NCBI RefSeq assembly: GCF_014302995.1
Contig: NZ_CP060295.1
Coordinates: 5,571,501 to 5,635,500, forward strand
Source of the DNA: Variovorax sp. PAMC26660
GTDB lineage: Bacteria > Pseudomonadota > Gammaproteobacteria > Burkholderiales > Burkholderiaceae_C
DNA: 64,000 nucleotides
Direction of reading: 5' to 3'
Shown here: piece after piece, positions 17,397 through 26,436 of the stretch
How positions within the stretch are numbered: position 1 is the stretch's first letter
Layout: every line of letters begins with the position of its first letter
The notes under the pieces: model-generated
Databases searched by the model: none
Seen by the model: the letters and a program-made list of their open reading frames with translations, nothing else
Told to the model about the DNA's origin: nothing
Made by a program: the position numbers and the translations under genes

Positions 17397-18788
17397 ATGA
17401 ATCCCAATGAATCGCCCAGGCTGTTGATCGGATGCGCCGCCGGCTTCTCGGGCGACCGCACCGATGCGGCGGGCCCGGTGGTCGACACGCTCATCGCGCG
17501 GCTGCAGAACGGCCCGAAAGAACAACGCGCCTTCCTGATCTTCGAGACGCTGGCCGAACGCACGCTGGCCCTGGCGCAATTGCGTCGCCGCGACAACCCA
17601 GATGCGGGCTACGAACCGCTGCTCGACGCGATGCTGCGGCCCGTGCTCGCGCGCTGCCTGGCGCACGGCATCCGCATCGTCAGCAACTTCGGCGCCGCCA
17701 ACCCGCGCGCCGCCGCCCGGCACATCGCCCGCATGGCGCACGAGCTGGGGGCTGGCGCACCGCGCATCGCGGTGGTGGAGGGCGACGATCTTTCCGGCCC
17801 CGAGCACCGCGCCGTGCTGCGCGAGGCGCTGGGCGCACAGATGGACGGTTTGCGCGTGGTCAGCGCCAATGCGTACATCGGCGCCGAGCCGATTGCCGCC
17901 GCACTTGATGCCGGCGCGCAGATCGTGGTGTGCGGCCGCGTGGCCGACCCGTCGCTTACCGTCGGGCCGGCCATGTCGCACTTCGGCTGGCGCGCCGACG
18001 ACTGGAACCGCCTGGGCCGCGCCACCATGGCAGGCCATTTGCTTGAATGCGGCGCGCAGGTGTGCGGCGGCTACTTTGCCGACCCCGGCTACAAGGATGT
18101 GCCGGGCCTGGAAGCGGTGGGTTTTCCCATTGCCGAGATCGACGCCGACGGCGGCTGCGTGATCGGCAAGTCCGACGGCACCGGCGGGCTCGTGAGCGAG
18201 GCCACGGTGAAAGAGCAACTGCTCTACGAAGTGCACGACCCCGCCGCCTACCTGACGCCCGACGTGGTCGCGGACATCGCCAATGCCGAGGTACGTGCGT
18301 TGCCCGGTGCCGACCGTGTCGAGCTGTCGGGCGTGCGTGGCCACGAGCGGCCGGGCCGCTACAAGGTCAATGTCTGCCATGAAGGCGGCTGGCTGGCCGA
18401 GGGAGAAATCTCTTACGCCGGCCCTCGCGCCGAGTCGCGCGCAAGGCTCGCGGCCGATGTGCTGCGCAAGCGCCTCGACGGCTTGACGCTGCGCGTCGAC
18501 TTGATCGGTGCGCTGAGCATCCTCGGCGACGACGCCGGCCGCGCGTTGGCGGACCTTGCCGATGCCGGGCTGCGCGACGTGCGCTTGCGCGTTGCCGCCA
18601 CGCATGCCGATCGCGCGCAGGCCGAACGCCTGGCGCGCGAAGTCATGGCGCTCTACACCTGCGGGCCCGCAGGCGGCGGCGGTGTGCGCACCGCGCTCAC
18701 GCCCCGGCTCAACACGCTGTCTTGTCTGCTGCCGCGCGACGCTGTGCCAGTGCGTTTTGAACTGCTCGATGCAAAGGCGCTGGCATGA
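17397..18788 (+). CDS. AtuA family protein (acyclic terpene utilization, DUF1446)
   Basis: A 463-residue protein with the AtuA core: LLIGCAAGFSGDRTDAA at the start, RIVSNFGAANPRAAARHIA, GAQIVVCGRVADPSLTVGPA, HLLECGAQVCGGYFADPGYKDVPGLE and GGGGVRTALTPR at the end. AtuA is needed for citronellol/geraniol breakdown in Pseudomonas, but the family is broader and its reaction is unproven. ATG 17397 is chosen over 17367 because homology begins just after it and it leaves room for the operator. It overlaps the next gene by four bases. Confidence 0.88.
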   Translation: MNPNESPRLLIGCAAGFSGDRTDAAGPVVDTLIARLQNGPKEQRAFLIFETLAERTLALAQLRRRDNPDAGYEPLLDAMLRPVLARCLAHGIRIVSNFGAANPRAAARHIARMAHELGAGAPRIAVVEGDDLSGPEHRAVLREALGAQMDGLRVVSANAYIGAEPIAAALDAGAQIVVCGRVADPSLTVGPAMSHFGWRADDWNRLGRATMAGHLLECGAQVCGGYFADPGYKDVPGLEAVGFPIAEIDADGGCVIGKSDGTGGLVSEATVKEQLLYEVHDPAAYLTPDVVADIANAEVRALPGADRVELSGVRGHERPGRYKVNVCHEGGWLAEGEISYAGPRAESRARLAADVLRKRLDGLTLRVDLIGALSILGDDAGRALADLADAGLRDVRLRVAATHADRAQAERLAREVMALYTCGPAGGGGVRTALTPRLNTLSCLLPRDAVPVRFELLDAKALA

Positions 18789-19159
18789 ACGACACCACAA
18801 ACATGACAGACACGATCGAGGTGCCGCTCTACCGCGCCGCCCACGGCCGCACCGGCGACAAGGGCGACCGCTCCAACATCAGCGTCATCGCCTGGCACGC
18901 CGACCTTTACCCTTTGCTGCTTGAACAGCTCACACCCGAGCGCGTGGCGGAACAGTTCCAGCATCGCAAGCCCTCGCAGGTACAGCGCTTCGCTCTGCCG
19001 AAACTGCACGCGATGAACTTCGTGCTCGATGCGGTGCTCGACGGCGGCGTCAACGACGCGCTGAACCTCGATGCACACGGCAAGGCGCTGTCTTTCCTGC
19101 TGCTCGACATGCCGATCCAGATACCGCGCGCGCTCGAACCGCTGCTGGCAGGGCCGTAG
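18785..19159 (+). CDS. AtuA-associated small protein (AtuA-like C-terminal ferredoxin-fold domain)
   Basis: A 124-residue partner protein (VPLYRAAHGRTGDKGDRSNISVIAW ... FALPKLHAMNFVLDAVLDGGV). It corresponds to the small domain that is fused to AtuA in some species and separate in others. The ATGA overlap with the AtuA stop implies co-translation in equal amounts. The highly conserved GRTGDKGD segment probably forms part of a shared active site. Function is unproven. Confidence 0.85.
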   Translation: MNDTTNMTDTIEVPLYRAAHGRTGDKGDRSNISVIAWHADLYPLLLEQLTPERVAEQFQHRKPSQVQRFALPKLHAMNFVLDAVLDGGVNDALNLDAHGKALSFLLLDMPIQIPRALEPLLAGP

Positions 19160-19204
19160 CGGCGGCATCCCTTTTTTCTTACCCATCCATCCGGAGACAA
19201 AACA

Positions 19205-20170
19205 ATGAAACGATTTCCCCTCACCGTGCTGACCACCGCATTGGCCCTGATGCCACTGCTGGGCCACGCACAGGCCTTCCCTGAAAAGTCCATCACCTTC
19301 GTCGTGCCCTTCGCGGCCGGCACCGCCACCGACCAGATCGCACGCGCGCTCGGCAACCAGATCGCGACCGAAACCAAGCAGGCCGTCATCATCGACAACA
19401 AGGCCGGCGCCAGCGGCTTCATCGCCTCGCAGAGCGTGGCGAAGGCGCCTGCCGATGGCTACACGGTGCTGATCACCACCAACACCACGCACGCAGCCAA
19501 TGAGCACCTGTTCAAGAGGCTGCCCTACGACCCGGTGAAGGACTACGCGCCCATCGCCGCGCTCGGCAAGGGCGGGCAGATCATGGTGGTGAACCCGTCC
19601 TTCCCCGCGAAAAGCGTGGCCGAGTTCATCGCGCTCGCGAAGAAGGACCCGGGCAAGTACAGCTTCGGCAGCGGCAGCAGTTCGAGCCGCATGGCCGGCG
19701 AACTGCTGCAGCAGATGGCCGACATCAAGCTGCTGCACGTGCCTTACAAGAGCAACACGCTCGCGATTACCGACCTGCTGGGCAGCCAGATCAACATGAT
19801 GATCACCGACACGGCCACCGGCCTGCCGCAGGTCAAGGCGGGCAAGCTGCGCGCGCTGGGCATTTCCAGCGCGGCGCGCTCGCCGCTGGCACCCGACGTG
19901 CCCACCATTTCCGAGGCCGGCGTGAAGGGCTACGAAATGGGCTACTGGTTCGCGGCTTATGCGCCCGCGAAGACGCCACCGGCCGTGGTCAAGCGGCTCA
20001 ACGAACTGCTGGTGAAGGCCGCGAAGAGCGAAGCCGCCAAGACCGCCTTTTACGAACCGACCGGCACCGAGGTGTTCACCACTTCGCCCGAAGAGCTGGC
20101 GAAGTTCCAGACCGCCGAGTCGCAGAAGTGGGGCCGCATCGTGAAGGCCGCCGGCATCGAAGCCGAATAG
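19205..20170 (+). CDS. Bug family tripartite tricarboxylate transporter substrate-binding protein
   Basis: A 321-residue periplasmic receptor with signal peptide MKRFPLTVLTTALALMPLLGHAQ. Typical Bug sequences follow (FPEKSITFVVPFAAGTATDQIAR, DNKAGASGFIASQSVAKAPADGYT, LPYDPVKDYAPIA, HVPYKSNTLAITDLLGSQINMMI). RBS GGAGAC lies just upstream. It is the third gene of the AtuA transcription unit and probably delivers or senses the substrate of this pathway. No membrane subunits are nearby. Confidence 0.92.
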   Translation: MKRFPLTVLTTALALMPLLGHAQAFPEKSITFVVPFAAGTATDQIARALGNQIATETKQAVIIDNKAGASGFIASQSVAKAPADGYTVLITTNTTHAANEHLFKRLPYDPVKDYAPIAALGKGGQIMVVNPSFPAKSVAEFIALAKKDPGKYSFGSGSSSSRMAGELLQQMADIKLLHVPYKSNTLAITDLLGSQINMMITDTATGLPQVKAGKLRALGISSAARSPLAPDVPTISEAGVKGYEMGYWFAAYAPAKTPPAVVKRLNELLVKAAKSEAAKTAFYEPTGTEVFTTSPEELAKFQTAESQKWGRIVKAAGIEAE

Positions 20171-20231
20171 CGCCATCGCCGTAGCGGGGATCGGCGCCGC
20201 GCAAAGAACACCATAACGAAGGAGACAAACC

Positions 20232-22325
20232 ATGAAACGCTGGAGCCTTGCGGCTGCCACGGTGGCTTCGGCCGCCCTTTTTCTTCTGAGCGCCTGCGGT
20301 GGAAGCGGCGGGGGAGGCGGCTTCGTGCTGCCACCATCGACCGTCGCACCACCCGCGACAACACCCCCGGCCGCCACCGCGCCGAAATTCAAGCTCGCCA
20401 TATCGAAGACCGAGGACGTGCCCGGCACCTTCGGCACCGTGGGCGCCTACGAGAAGATCAGCGGCACCTTCACCGGCGAGGTCGATCCGAAGGACGCGCG
20501 CAACGCGATCATCCAAGACCTGCAGCTCGCGCCGCTCAACGCCAACGGCAAGGTCGAGTACAGCTCCGACTTCGTGCTCTTCAAACCCAAGGACATGAGC
20601 AAGGCCAGCGGCGTGTTGCGCTATGACGCACCGAACCGCGGCAACATCGTGAACCTCGACCCGTACTTCGCCTCGCGCGGCTACGTGTTCCTTACCGCCG
20701 CGTGGCAGGGTGACGTGCCCGCAGCGGCCGGCAAGCTCACGTTGCAGGTGCCGGTGGCGAAGAACACCGACGGCAGCACCATCACCGGCACTTACCGCGC
20801 CGAACTGCTGCCCACGGTGGCGACGAACGATTCGCTCCCGCTGCCCGGCGGCCCGTTCAACGCAGCCATGCAGGCCTATGCGACCGCAAGCCTCGACAAC
20901 ACGAAGCCCGGCTACGTGCTCACGCGCCGCATCAACGAGGGCGATGCGCGCCAACTGATTCCAGCGAGCGAGTGGAAATTTGCGAAGTGCGGCGCGGGCG
21001 CTCCGTTCCCCGGCACGCCCGACGAAACCAGCGTGTGCCTGAAGGACGCATGGGACCCGGCCTACATGTACGAGCTGGTCTACATCGCGAAAGACCCGAA
21101 GGTCATGGGCCTGGGTCTTGCGGCGCTGCGCGACATGATCACCTTCTTCCATCGCGACGCGAGCGACGCTGTGGGCACGGCCAACCCCGTGGCCACGGCG
21201 ATCCGGAACACCATCGCCTCCGGTGTTTCGCAGTGCGGCAACTTCATGAAGACCTTCGTGCACCTGGGCTTCAACGAGGACCGCGCGGGCCAGAAGGTGT
21301 TCGACGGCGTGTTCGCGCAGATCGCGGCGCGGCAGACCAACATCAACATGCGCTTTTCGATCCCCGGTGGTGGCGGCGGTGTGCGCACTGACCACACGGC
21401 CTTCGGACAGACCGGCACGCGTGGTCTTTCGAAGGACTATGTGGACGACGTGGCCCAACGGCGCGGCGGCATCCTCTCGCGCTGCGAGGCCAGCGGCACC
21501 TGCCCCAAGCTCTTCATCGGCTTCAGCGGCACGGAGTTCTGGACCTTGCAGGGCTCGCCGTTGCTGACCGATGCCTGGGGCACGGCCGACCTGGTGCAGC
21601 CGGGCAACGCGCGCATCTACTACTACGCGAGCACCCACCACTTGCTGGGCCTGCCGTCGATGCCGGGCACCAACGCAGGCGCGCTGTACACGACCAATGC
21701 GAACACGGGCGTGATTCCGGTCGTGCGCGCCCTGTACCAACGCCTGGAGGAATGGGTCGTGCAGGGCACCACGCCGCCCGACAACCAGGTGCCCAAGCTG
21801 GCAGATGCCACGCTGGTGCGGCCGGCACAAGTCAAGTTCCCGGCCATTCCGGGCGCGAACTACACAGGCCTTGTCAACACGTATTCGCTGCTCGACTGGG
21901 GCCCCAACTACCGGCCGCAGGACGAGAGCGGCATCGCCACACAGGTGCCGCCCGCCTACCTGGGCCGCGACTACGCGATCCTGGTGCCGCAGGTGGATGC
22001 GGACGGCAACGACATCGCCGGCATTCGCAGCCTCGACGTGGCCGTGCCCGTGGGCACCAACACCGGCTGGAACTCCACCAACAAGCCGGGCACCATCGAC
22101 CAGGCGGGGCTCTTCGGCGCGTACTTCCCGTTCGTGAAGACGGCCGCGCTGCGTGCCGGCACGACAGACCCGCGCCTGTCGCTGCAGGAGCGCTACACCG
22201 ACCAGGCCGGCTACGTCGCCGCAGTGACCAGCGCGGCCAACGACTTGGTGGCGAAGCGCTTCATGCTGCGCGTGGATGCCGATGCAGCCATTGCGAATGC
22301 GAGCGCCAACCCGGTGCTGCCTTAG
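20232..22325 (+). CDS. Alpha/beta hydrolase domain-containing lipoprotein
   Basis: A 697-residue secreted lipoprotein: signal peptide ending in the lipobox LLSAC (Cys about 23), then a Gly-rich and Thr/Pro/Ala linker. The body resembles the large alpha/beta-hydrolase-domain family seen in terpene/ester catabolic loci (GFLAAWQGD-like strand VFLTAAWQGDVP, a nucleophile-elbow candidate ASGVSQCGNFMKTF with Ser-Gln-Cys-Gly, PSMPGTNAG). It lies 61 bp after the Bug receptor with its own RBS (GGAGAC). Placement suggests hydrolysis of an extracellular ester feeding the AtuA pathway. That role is inference. Confidence 0.8.
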   Translation: MKRWSLAAATVASAALFLLSACGGSGGGGGFVLPPSTVAPPATTPPAATAPKFKLAISKTEDVPGTFGTVGAYEKISGTFTGEVDPKDARNAIIQDLQLAPLNANGKVEYSSDFVLFKPKDMSKASGVLRYDAPNRGNIVNLDPYFASRGYVFLTAAWQGDVPAAAGKLTLQVPVAKNTDGSTITGTYRAELLPTVATNDSLPLPGGPFNAAMQAYATASLDNTKPGYVLTRRINEGDARQLIPASEWKFAKCGAGAPFPGTPDETSVCLKDAWDPAYMYELVYIAKDPKVMGLGLAALRDMITFFHRDASDAVGTANPVATAIRNTIASGVSQCGNFMKTFVHLGFNEDRAGQKVFDGVFAQIAARQTNINMRFSIPGGGGGVRTDHTAFGQTGTRGLSKDYVDDVAQRRGGILSRCEASGTCPKLFIGFSGTEFWTLQGSPLLTDAWGTADLVQPGNARIYYYASTHHLLGLPSMPGTNAGALYTTNANTGVIPVVRALYQRLEEWVVQGTTPPDNQVPKLADATLVRPAQVKFPAIPGANYTGLVNTYSLLDWGPNYRPQDESGIATQVPPAYLGRDYAILVPQVDADGNDIAGIRSLDVAVPVGTNTGWNSTNKPGTIDQAGLFGAYFPFVKTAALRAGTTDPRLSLQERYTDQAGYVAAVTSAANDLVAKRFMLRVDADAAIANASANPVLP

Positions 22326-22418
22326 AGCCGGTGGGTGTCGAGCTTGCGCTCGCGATGTTTCGCGAGTGGGCTCGATCGGCGCGTGATCGATTCGGCAATG
22401 AAGGCTTCGCCAGCGTTC

Positions 22419-23231
22419 TCAGGTGTTGCTTGCAATCCAGCGATAGACAGGGTGCGCTGGATCCAGCATCAGCTTGATGGCAATTGCGCAGCAGACCACC
22501 ATGAGCAATGGCCGAATGAGTTTTGCGCCACCCCAGATGGCCAGCCTGGAGCCCACTTGCGCACCGACAAAGGCTCCCAACCCCATCACTATGCCGATGC
22601 GCCAATGAACGAGGCCTTGAAAGACATAGATGGAGAGCGAGCCCAGGATGGACGCAAGGTTCAGCAGCTTCGTGTGGGCCGTTGCGCGGACGACGCCATA
22701 GCCCAGCAGGAGGACGAAGGCGATCATGAAGAATGAGCCGGTGCCAGGGCCGAACGCGCCGTCATAGAAACCGATCACGACCGCCGCGGTCACGCAAAAG
22801 GCCGCCATGGAAATTCTCTGTTCGGCATCGTCGTCGGTCATCTTGGGTGACAAGGCGAAATAGAGTGCCATGACGATCAAGAGAAATGGCAGGCCGGTCT
22901 TTACCAGTTGCTGGGGAACCGAGCTGACCACCAGCGCCCCGGCGATGGAGCCCAGGCAGGCCAGCACGGCTGCCGGCCAGATTCGCTTCCATTCGATCAA
23001 GCCAGCTCGCGCGAAATTTGCCGTCGAGGAAACTGCGCCGAGCGTCGCCTGCAGCTTGCTCGTTGCGATCGCGGAGACTGGGTCGAGACCCGCAATGACA
23101 AGCGCGGGAACCGTCACCAGTCCGCCGCCGCCGGCGATGGCATCGAAGGCTCCTGCCAGAAATGCAACGCCCGCGAGGATGCAGAGAATGGAAAGCGAGT
23201 AGTCGCCGAGCAGGAAATTGATGGTGTTCAT
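22419..23231 (-). CDS. Sulfite exporter TauE/SafE family membrane protein
   Basis: A 270-residue protein with eight or so membrane spans. TauE/SafE hallmarks are FLAGAFDAIAGGGGLVTVPAL near the N-terminus and the second-half repeat GFYDGAFGPGTGSFFMIAF. Members export sulfoacetate, sulfite or other small organic anions. The start is ATG 23231; the frame continues upstream only through non-coding shadow. It is 31 bp downstream of the damaged dioxygenase gene, and the pair may once have served organosulfonate or amino-acid metabolism. Confidence 0.9.
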   Translation of the reverse strand: MNTINFLLGDYSLSILCILAGVAFLAGAFDAIAGGGGLVTVPALVIAGLDPVSAIATSKLQATLGAVSSTANFARAGLIEWKRIWPAAVLACLGSIAGALVVSSVPQQLVKTGLPFLLIVMALYFALSPKMTDDDAEQRISMAAFCVTAAVVIGFYDGAFGPGTGSFFMIAFVLLLGYGVVRATAHTKLLNLASILGSLSIYVFQGLVHWRIGIVMGLGAFVGAQVGSRLAIWGGAKLIRPLLMVVCCAIAIKLMLDPAHPVYRWIASNT

Positions 23232-23262
23232 GAGCGAGGTGCTTGCGGGATAGACGAGGGCT

Positions 23263-24137
23263 TCATCCCTGCACAAGCAGAGGGTCGTCGGACAGGGCGA
23301 TCTCCTGCGCCGCAGGTGAATATCCGAACATGCGAATGAGGAGCCGGCGGTTGTCTTCGACCACGTCACGGCAATGCAAGGCCTTGTGATTGTTGAGCAC
23401 GATCGCCGTGGAGGGTTGAAGGGGTATGCGCAGCATCTCTGCGCGGCGAACCTCGTCGGTCAAGATCTCGAAGGCGTTCTTGATGGGCGGCGGTGCCTCG
23501 TCGTTCACAGAAAAACGATAGGAGTTGTACCGAAGCGCGAAGGTGCCGCAAAGGAGCAGTGGTAAGGAGGTTCCGTGTGCGCGCTGAGTGCCAGGCCTGT
23601 GTGCGAGGAAAGCTCCACAGCGTCTGAGACTGGCTCGTCCTTGAGCTTGGTTTTTCCGCCACCCTTGAAATTGCCGACCAATCGAACAAGTTCATTGCCG
23701 TCCAGGTCGAAAGCAAATGCGCGGTGCTCGACGATGTTCAGCAGGATCTGGCTGCGTGACGCAAGCCTCAGGCAATGAAAGTCATCCCGGAGCACGCTGA
23801 GTGTCGGAAGATCCGCAGGCGTGCTGCGACCAGTGGGATCGAGCATCCCTTCGAAGATCAGAAGGGCGAGTTCCCCGTTCGCAAAGCGCTTCGCGGTAGC
23901 AGCCTGCTGCACATCGAAGGTCTCGCACATTGCTGCGGCAAACTGCAGGGCCCTGGATTTGGTGCCCGGTGCCTGTGGCCCGCCGTTCCGGGCGATCTCC
24001 ACGGCCGAGGCTTCCAACATCGCGGCCTGCGGGCCGGTGAACGTGAAGACATCAACGTCCGAGAAACGACGTTCTGCTGGCTTGGTCGCTTTGACGGATG
24101 ACGAGCGGCCTTCAAGCAGTTCCTGCTGAATTTTCAT
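23263..24137 (-). pseudogene. Broken TauD/AsnO-like Fe(II)/2-oxoglutarate dioxygenase
   Basis: Two frames form one damaged gene. The first runs 24137-23505 with an excellent RBS (GAGGGAGGAAAG) and encodes 210 residues. They include SSHTGLALSAHTEPPYH, matching the first iron-ligand motif (HxE), and then a stop. The second frame (usable from the reverse complement of about 23575 to 23263) gives ALRYNSYRF..., then IVLNNHKALHCRDV, which matches the NN-x3-LHGR iron/2OG motif at the C-terminus. The stretch between the motifs is about 60-70 residues shorter than in homologues I recall, so a deletion plus frameshift is likely. No catalytic protein is expected. Confidence 0.65.
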
Positions 24138-24270
24138 TCTTTCCTCCCTCTTGTGATACTCAAGCCCTCTCGATGAAAGATCCTCGATGACGCTGCCGAA
24201 TTGCCAGGTTGCCATCGAGCATCGGTGTCTGGGCGAGGCGCAGTATCGTGTTCGGTTTGCTTGCTTCCAA

Positions 24271-24301
24271 GCGTCGATTCCCACCGATTGGGAATCGACG
24301 C
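24271..24301. repeat. Perfect 13-bp inverted repeat with 5-base loop
   Basis: Arms GCGTCGATTCCCA and TGGGAATCGACGC with loop CCGAT lie in the 349-bp gap (24138-24486) between the quinone reductase and the dioxygenase. No T-run follows on either strand, so it is not a classical terminator. It lies 134 bp upstream of the dioxygenase start and could be an operator or an mRNA-end hairpin. I see no gene in the rest of the gap. Confidence 0.6.
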
Positions 24302-24486
24302 ATATTTCGCGAAAGCGGTCGGAACACCAGGCCGAGGAAGGTGCGCGGGCATGCGGTCTGCGTAATGCTTTTGCATGAAGCACCAGAGCCTTGGCATGGC
24401 CGCTGACGAGATCGCGCAGTACGAGAAGTACCGCAGGTCGACATCGTCGCGCTCACGTGGAATGCGACGGCTTGTTCCGCTTTTCC

Positions 24487-25266
24487 CTAACCGGCGACGT
24501 GCGCCGCGAACCCCGAGCGGCCCGGTGCAATATCGGGCCGCAGCGTGAGGGCAGGAATCTCGTAGTCGCCCGCGTTCTGCGGACGGAATGCGATCGGTGC
24601 CATCGTCCACAGCGCATCGAGCCGGTCGCCCAGGTCTTCGGTGATCCGCGCATAGGCCGCATCGTCGACCTTGCCCGTGCGGTAGACCACGAAGGGCGGC
24701 AGCACCTCGAAGCCCGGGTAGTACAGGATGCCGTGGTGAACGGGAAACAGCAGGTCGTCCATCGGCCCGTTGATGCCGCGCGGGCTGTAGTGCGGCGCCC
24801 AGCCGCCGGTGGTGACCACCAGCATCGCGCGCTTGCCGGCCATCACGCCCTGGCCGAAGCGGTCGCCCCAGTGCGTGTCGGAATGCTCGCCCACGCCGTA
24901 GGCAAAGCCATAGGCATACACGCGCTCGACCCAGCCCTTGAGGATGGCGGGCATCGAATACCACCAGAGCGGAAACTGGAAGATCACCGCATCGGCCCAC
25001 CGCAGCTTGGCCTGCTCGGCCGCGATGTCGTCGGGCTGCGTGCCGGCTTCGAAGGCGCGCTGTGAATCCATGACGGGATCGAAGTGCGCCCCGGGCTCCA
25101 CGTGCGCAAAGTCGTCGGCCGCCAGCGGTGCCTTCCATTGCATGGTGTAGAGATCGGACACGCGCACTTCGTGCCCCGATTGCGTGAGGCGTTCCACCAT
25201 GAAGTTTTTCAGCGACCCGTTGAGCGACCGGGCTTCGGGGTGGGCGTGAACGAGGAGGACTTTCAT
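24487..25266 (-). CDS. NAD(P)H-dependent oxidoreductase (quinone reductase/MdaB-like flavodoxin fold)
   Basis: A 259-residue flavodoxin-fold enzyme: MKVLLVHAHPEARSLNGSLK (phosphate-binding loop), then the family motif FQFPLWWYSMPAILKGWVERVYAYGFAYG and VTTGGWAPHYSPRGINGPMDDLLFPV. Homologues are NQO1/NQO2-type and MdaB/KefF-type NAD(P)H:quinone reductases using FMN or FAD. It is divergent from a LysR gene with a 92-bp shared promoter, the usual pattern for a LysR-induced quinone or electrophile detoxification gene. Confidence 0.9.
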   Translation of the reverse strand: MKVLLVHAHPEARSLNGSLKNFMVERLTQSGHEVRVSDLYTMQWKAPLAADDFAHVEPGAHFDPVMDSQRAFEAGTQPDDIAAEQAKLRWADAVIFQFPLWWYSMPAILKGWVERVYAYGFAYGVGEHSDTHWGDRFGQGVMAGKRAMLVVTTGGWAPHYSPRGINGPMDDLLFPVHHGILYYPGFEVLPPFVVYRTGKVDDAAYARITEDLGDRLDALWTMAPIAFRPQNAGDYEIPALTLRPDIAPGRSGFAAHVAG

Positions 25267-25319
25267 GACGGATGAACCTGTGGAATGAAGAACATGCACG
25301 CAGGTTAGAAAAGATGGCG

Positions 25320-25338
25320 CTATATTGGAAATGAATAG
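25320..25338. promoter_or_regulatory. Candidate LysR operator (CTAT-N11-ATAG)
   Basis: The dyad CTAT...ATAG with an 11-base spacer fits the T-N11-A pattern of LysR operators. It lies midway between the quinone reductase start (25266) and the LysR start (25359). It is short and AT-rich, so chance occurrence is possible. Confidence 0.35.
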
Positions 25339-25358
25339 TTTGAATTCCAGCCATTGCC

Positions 25359-26252
25359 ATGAACAATTTCAGCCGCATCGACCTCAACCTGCTCATCACG
25401 CTCGACGTGCTGCTGACCGAGCGCAACGTGACCCGTGCGGCCGAGCGCCTGAACCTCTCGCAGCCTTCGGTGAGCGTGCAACTCGCCAAACTGCGCGAGA
25501 TGTTCAACGACCCGTTGCTGGTGCCCGCGCAACGCGGCATGCGGCCCACCACGCGCGCCGACGAACTGCGCGAGCCGCTGCGCGAGGCGCTCGAATCATT
25601 GGGCCGCGCGGTGGCACCCACCAAACCGTTCGACCCTGCGGATGCCACCACCACCTGGCGCGTGGCAGCGGCCGACTATGCCGAATCGGCCATCTTGTTG
25701 CCGGCGCTGGCTGGCCTGCGCAAGGCGGCACCGAACACGCGGCTTGCCGTGGTCGAGGCGGTGCCGTCACGTATGGCGCGGCAGTTGGAGCAGGGGGAGA
25801 TCGATCTGTTCTTTCACACCAGCGTTGGGGCGCCGCCCGGGTTGCATCGGCGGGTGCTGTTCAACGAGCGCTATGTGCTGGCGGGGAGGGCGGGGCACCC
25901 ACGGTTGAAGCGCCGGCCCACGCTCGCGCAGTTCTGCGCGCTGGAGCATGTGGTGGTGTCGCTGGGCGGTGGCGGCTTCGTCGGCCCCACCGATGAGGCG
26001 CTGGCGCAGGAGGGTTTGACGCGGCGCGTGGCGCTGTCGGTGCCGCACTTCCTTTTCATGATGTCGGTGCTGGCCGAGACCGACATGGTGGCGATGCTGC
26101 CCGAGCGGCTGGCACGCGGCGCGCCGGGACTGCGGGTGGTGGAGGCACCGCTGGAGGTACCGGGGTATGAGATGGCGATGCTGTGGCACGAGCGGCGGCA
26201 TCGGGATGCGGGGCATCGGTGGGTGCGGGAGTGGATTGTGGGGAGTTTGTAG
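25359..26252 (+). CDS. LysR family transcriptional regulator (NodD/PcpR-like group)
   Basis: A 297-residue regulator starting FSRIDLNLLITLDVLLTERNVTRAAERLNLSQPSVSVQLAKLRE (winged HTH). The effector domain has the NodD-group features WRVAAADYAESAILLPAL and GEIDLFFHT. It is transcribed away from the NAD(P)H quinone reductase and most likely activates it. The signature residues MMSVLAETDMVAMLPERLA are the usual C-terminal half of the effector pocket. Confidence 0.9.
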   Translation: MNNFSRIDLNLLITLDVLLTERNVTRAAERLNLSQPSVSVQLAKLREMFNDPLLVPAQRGMRPTTRADELREPLREALESLGRAVAPTKPFDPADATTTWRVAAADYAESAILLPALAGLRKAAPNTRLAVVEAVPSRMARQLEQGEIDLFFHTSVGAPPGLHRRVLFNERYVLAGRAGHPRLKRRPTLAQFCALEHVVVSLGGGGFVGPTDEALAQEGLTRRVALSVPHFLFMMSVLAETDMVAMLPERLARGAPGLRVVEAPLEVPGYEMAMLWHERRHRDAGHRWVREWIVGSL

Positions 26253-26436
26253 GCGGTCTTCAACGACCGGAGTCGGGTGGAACTTCGCGAAGCGATTGAT
26301 AGGATCTGCCTTCAAGGCCGTCGTCTCAAAGTCGATCCAAAACTGGGTGACGGCGCCTGAACGGGGGCGACCCGAGGCATGGCAAGGGCCAGCAATCAAG
26401 ACGAGCAGCAGCTAATCAACTTGGAGGGAAACGCCG

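Noticed and set aside
26253..26384. Minus-strand peptide FWIDFETTALKADPINRFAK, followed by FHPTPVVEDRL, in the gap after the LysR gene
   Set aside because: It looks somewhat protein-like and could be a remnant, but it has no start, RBS or recognised family and runs into antisense of lysR.
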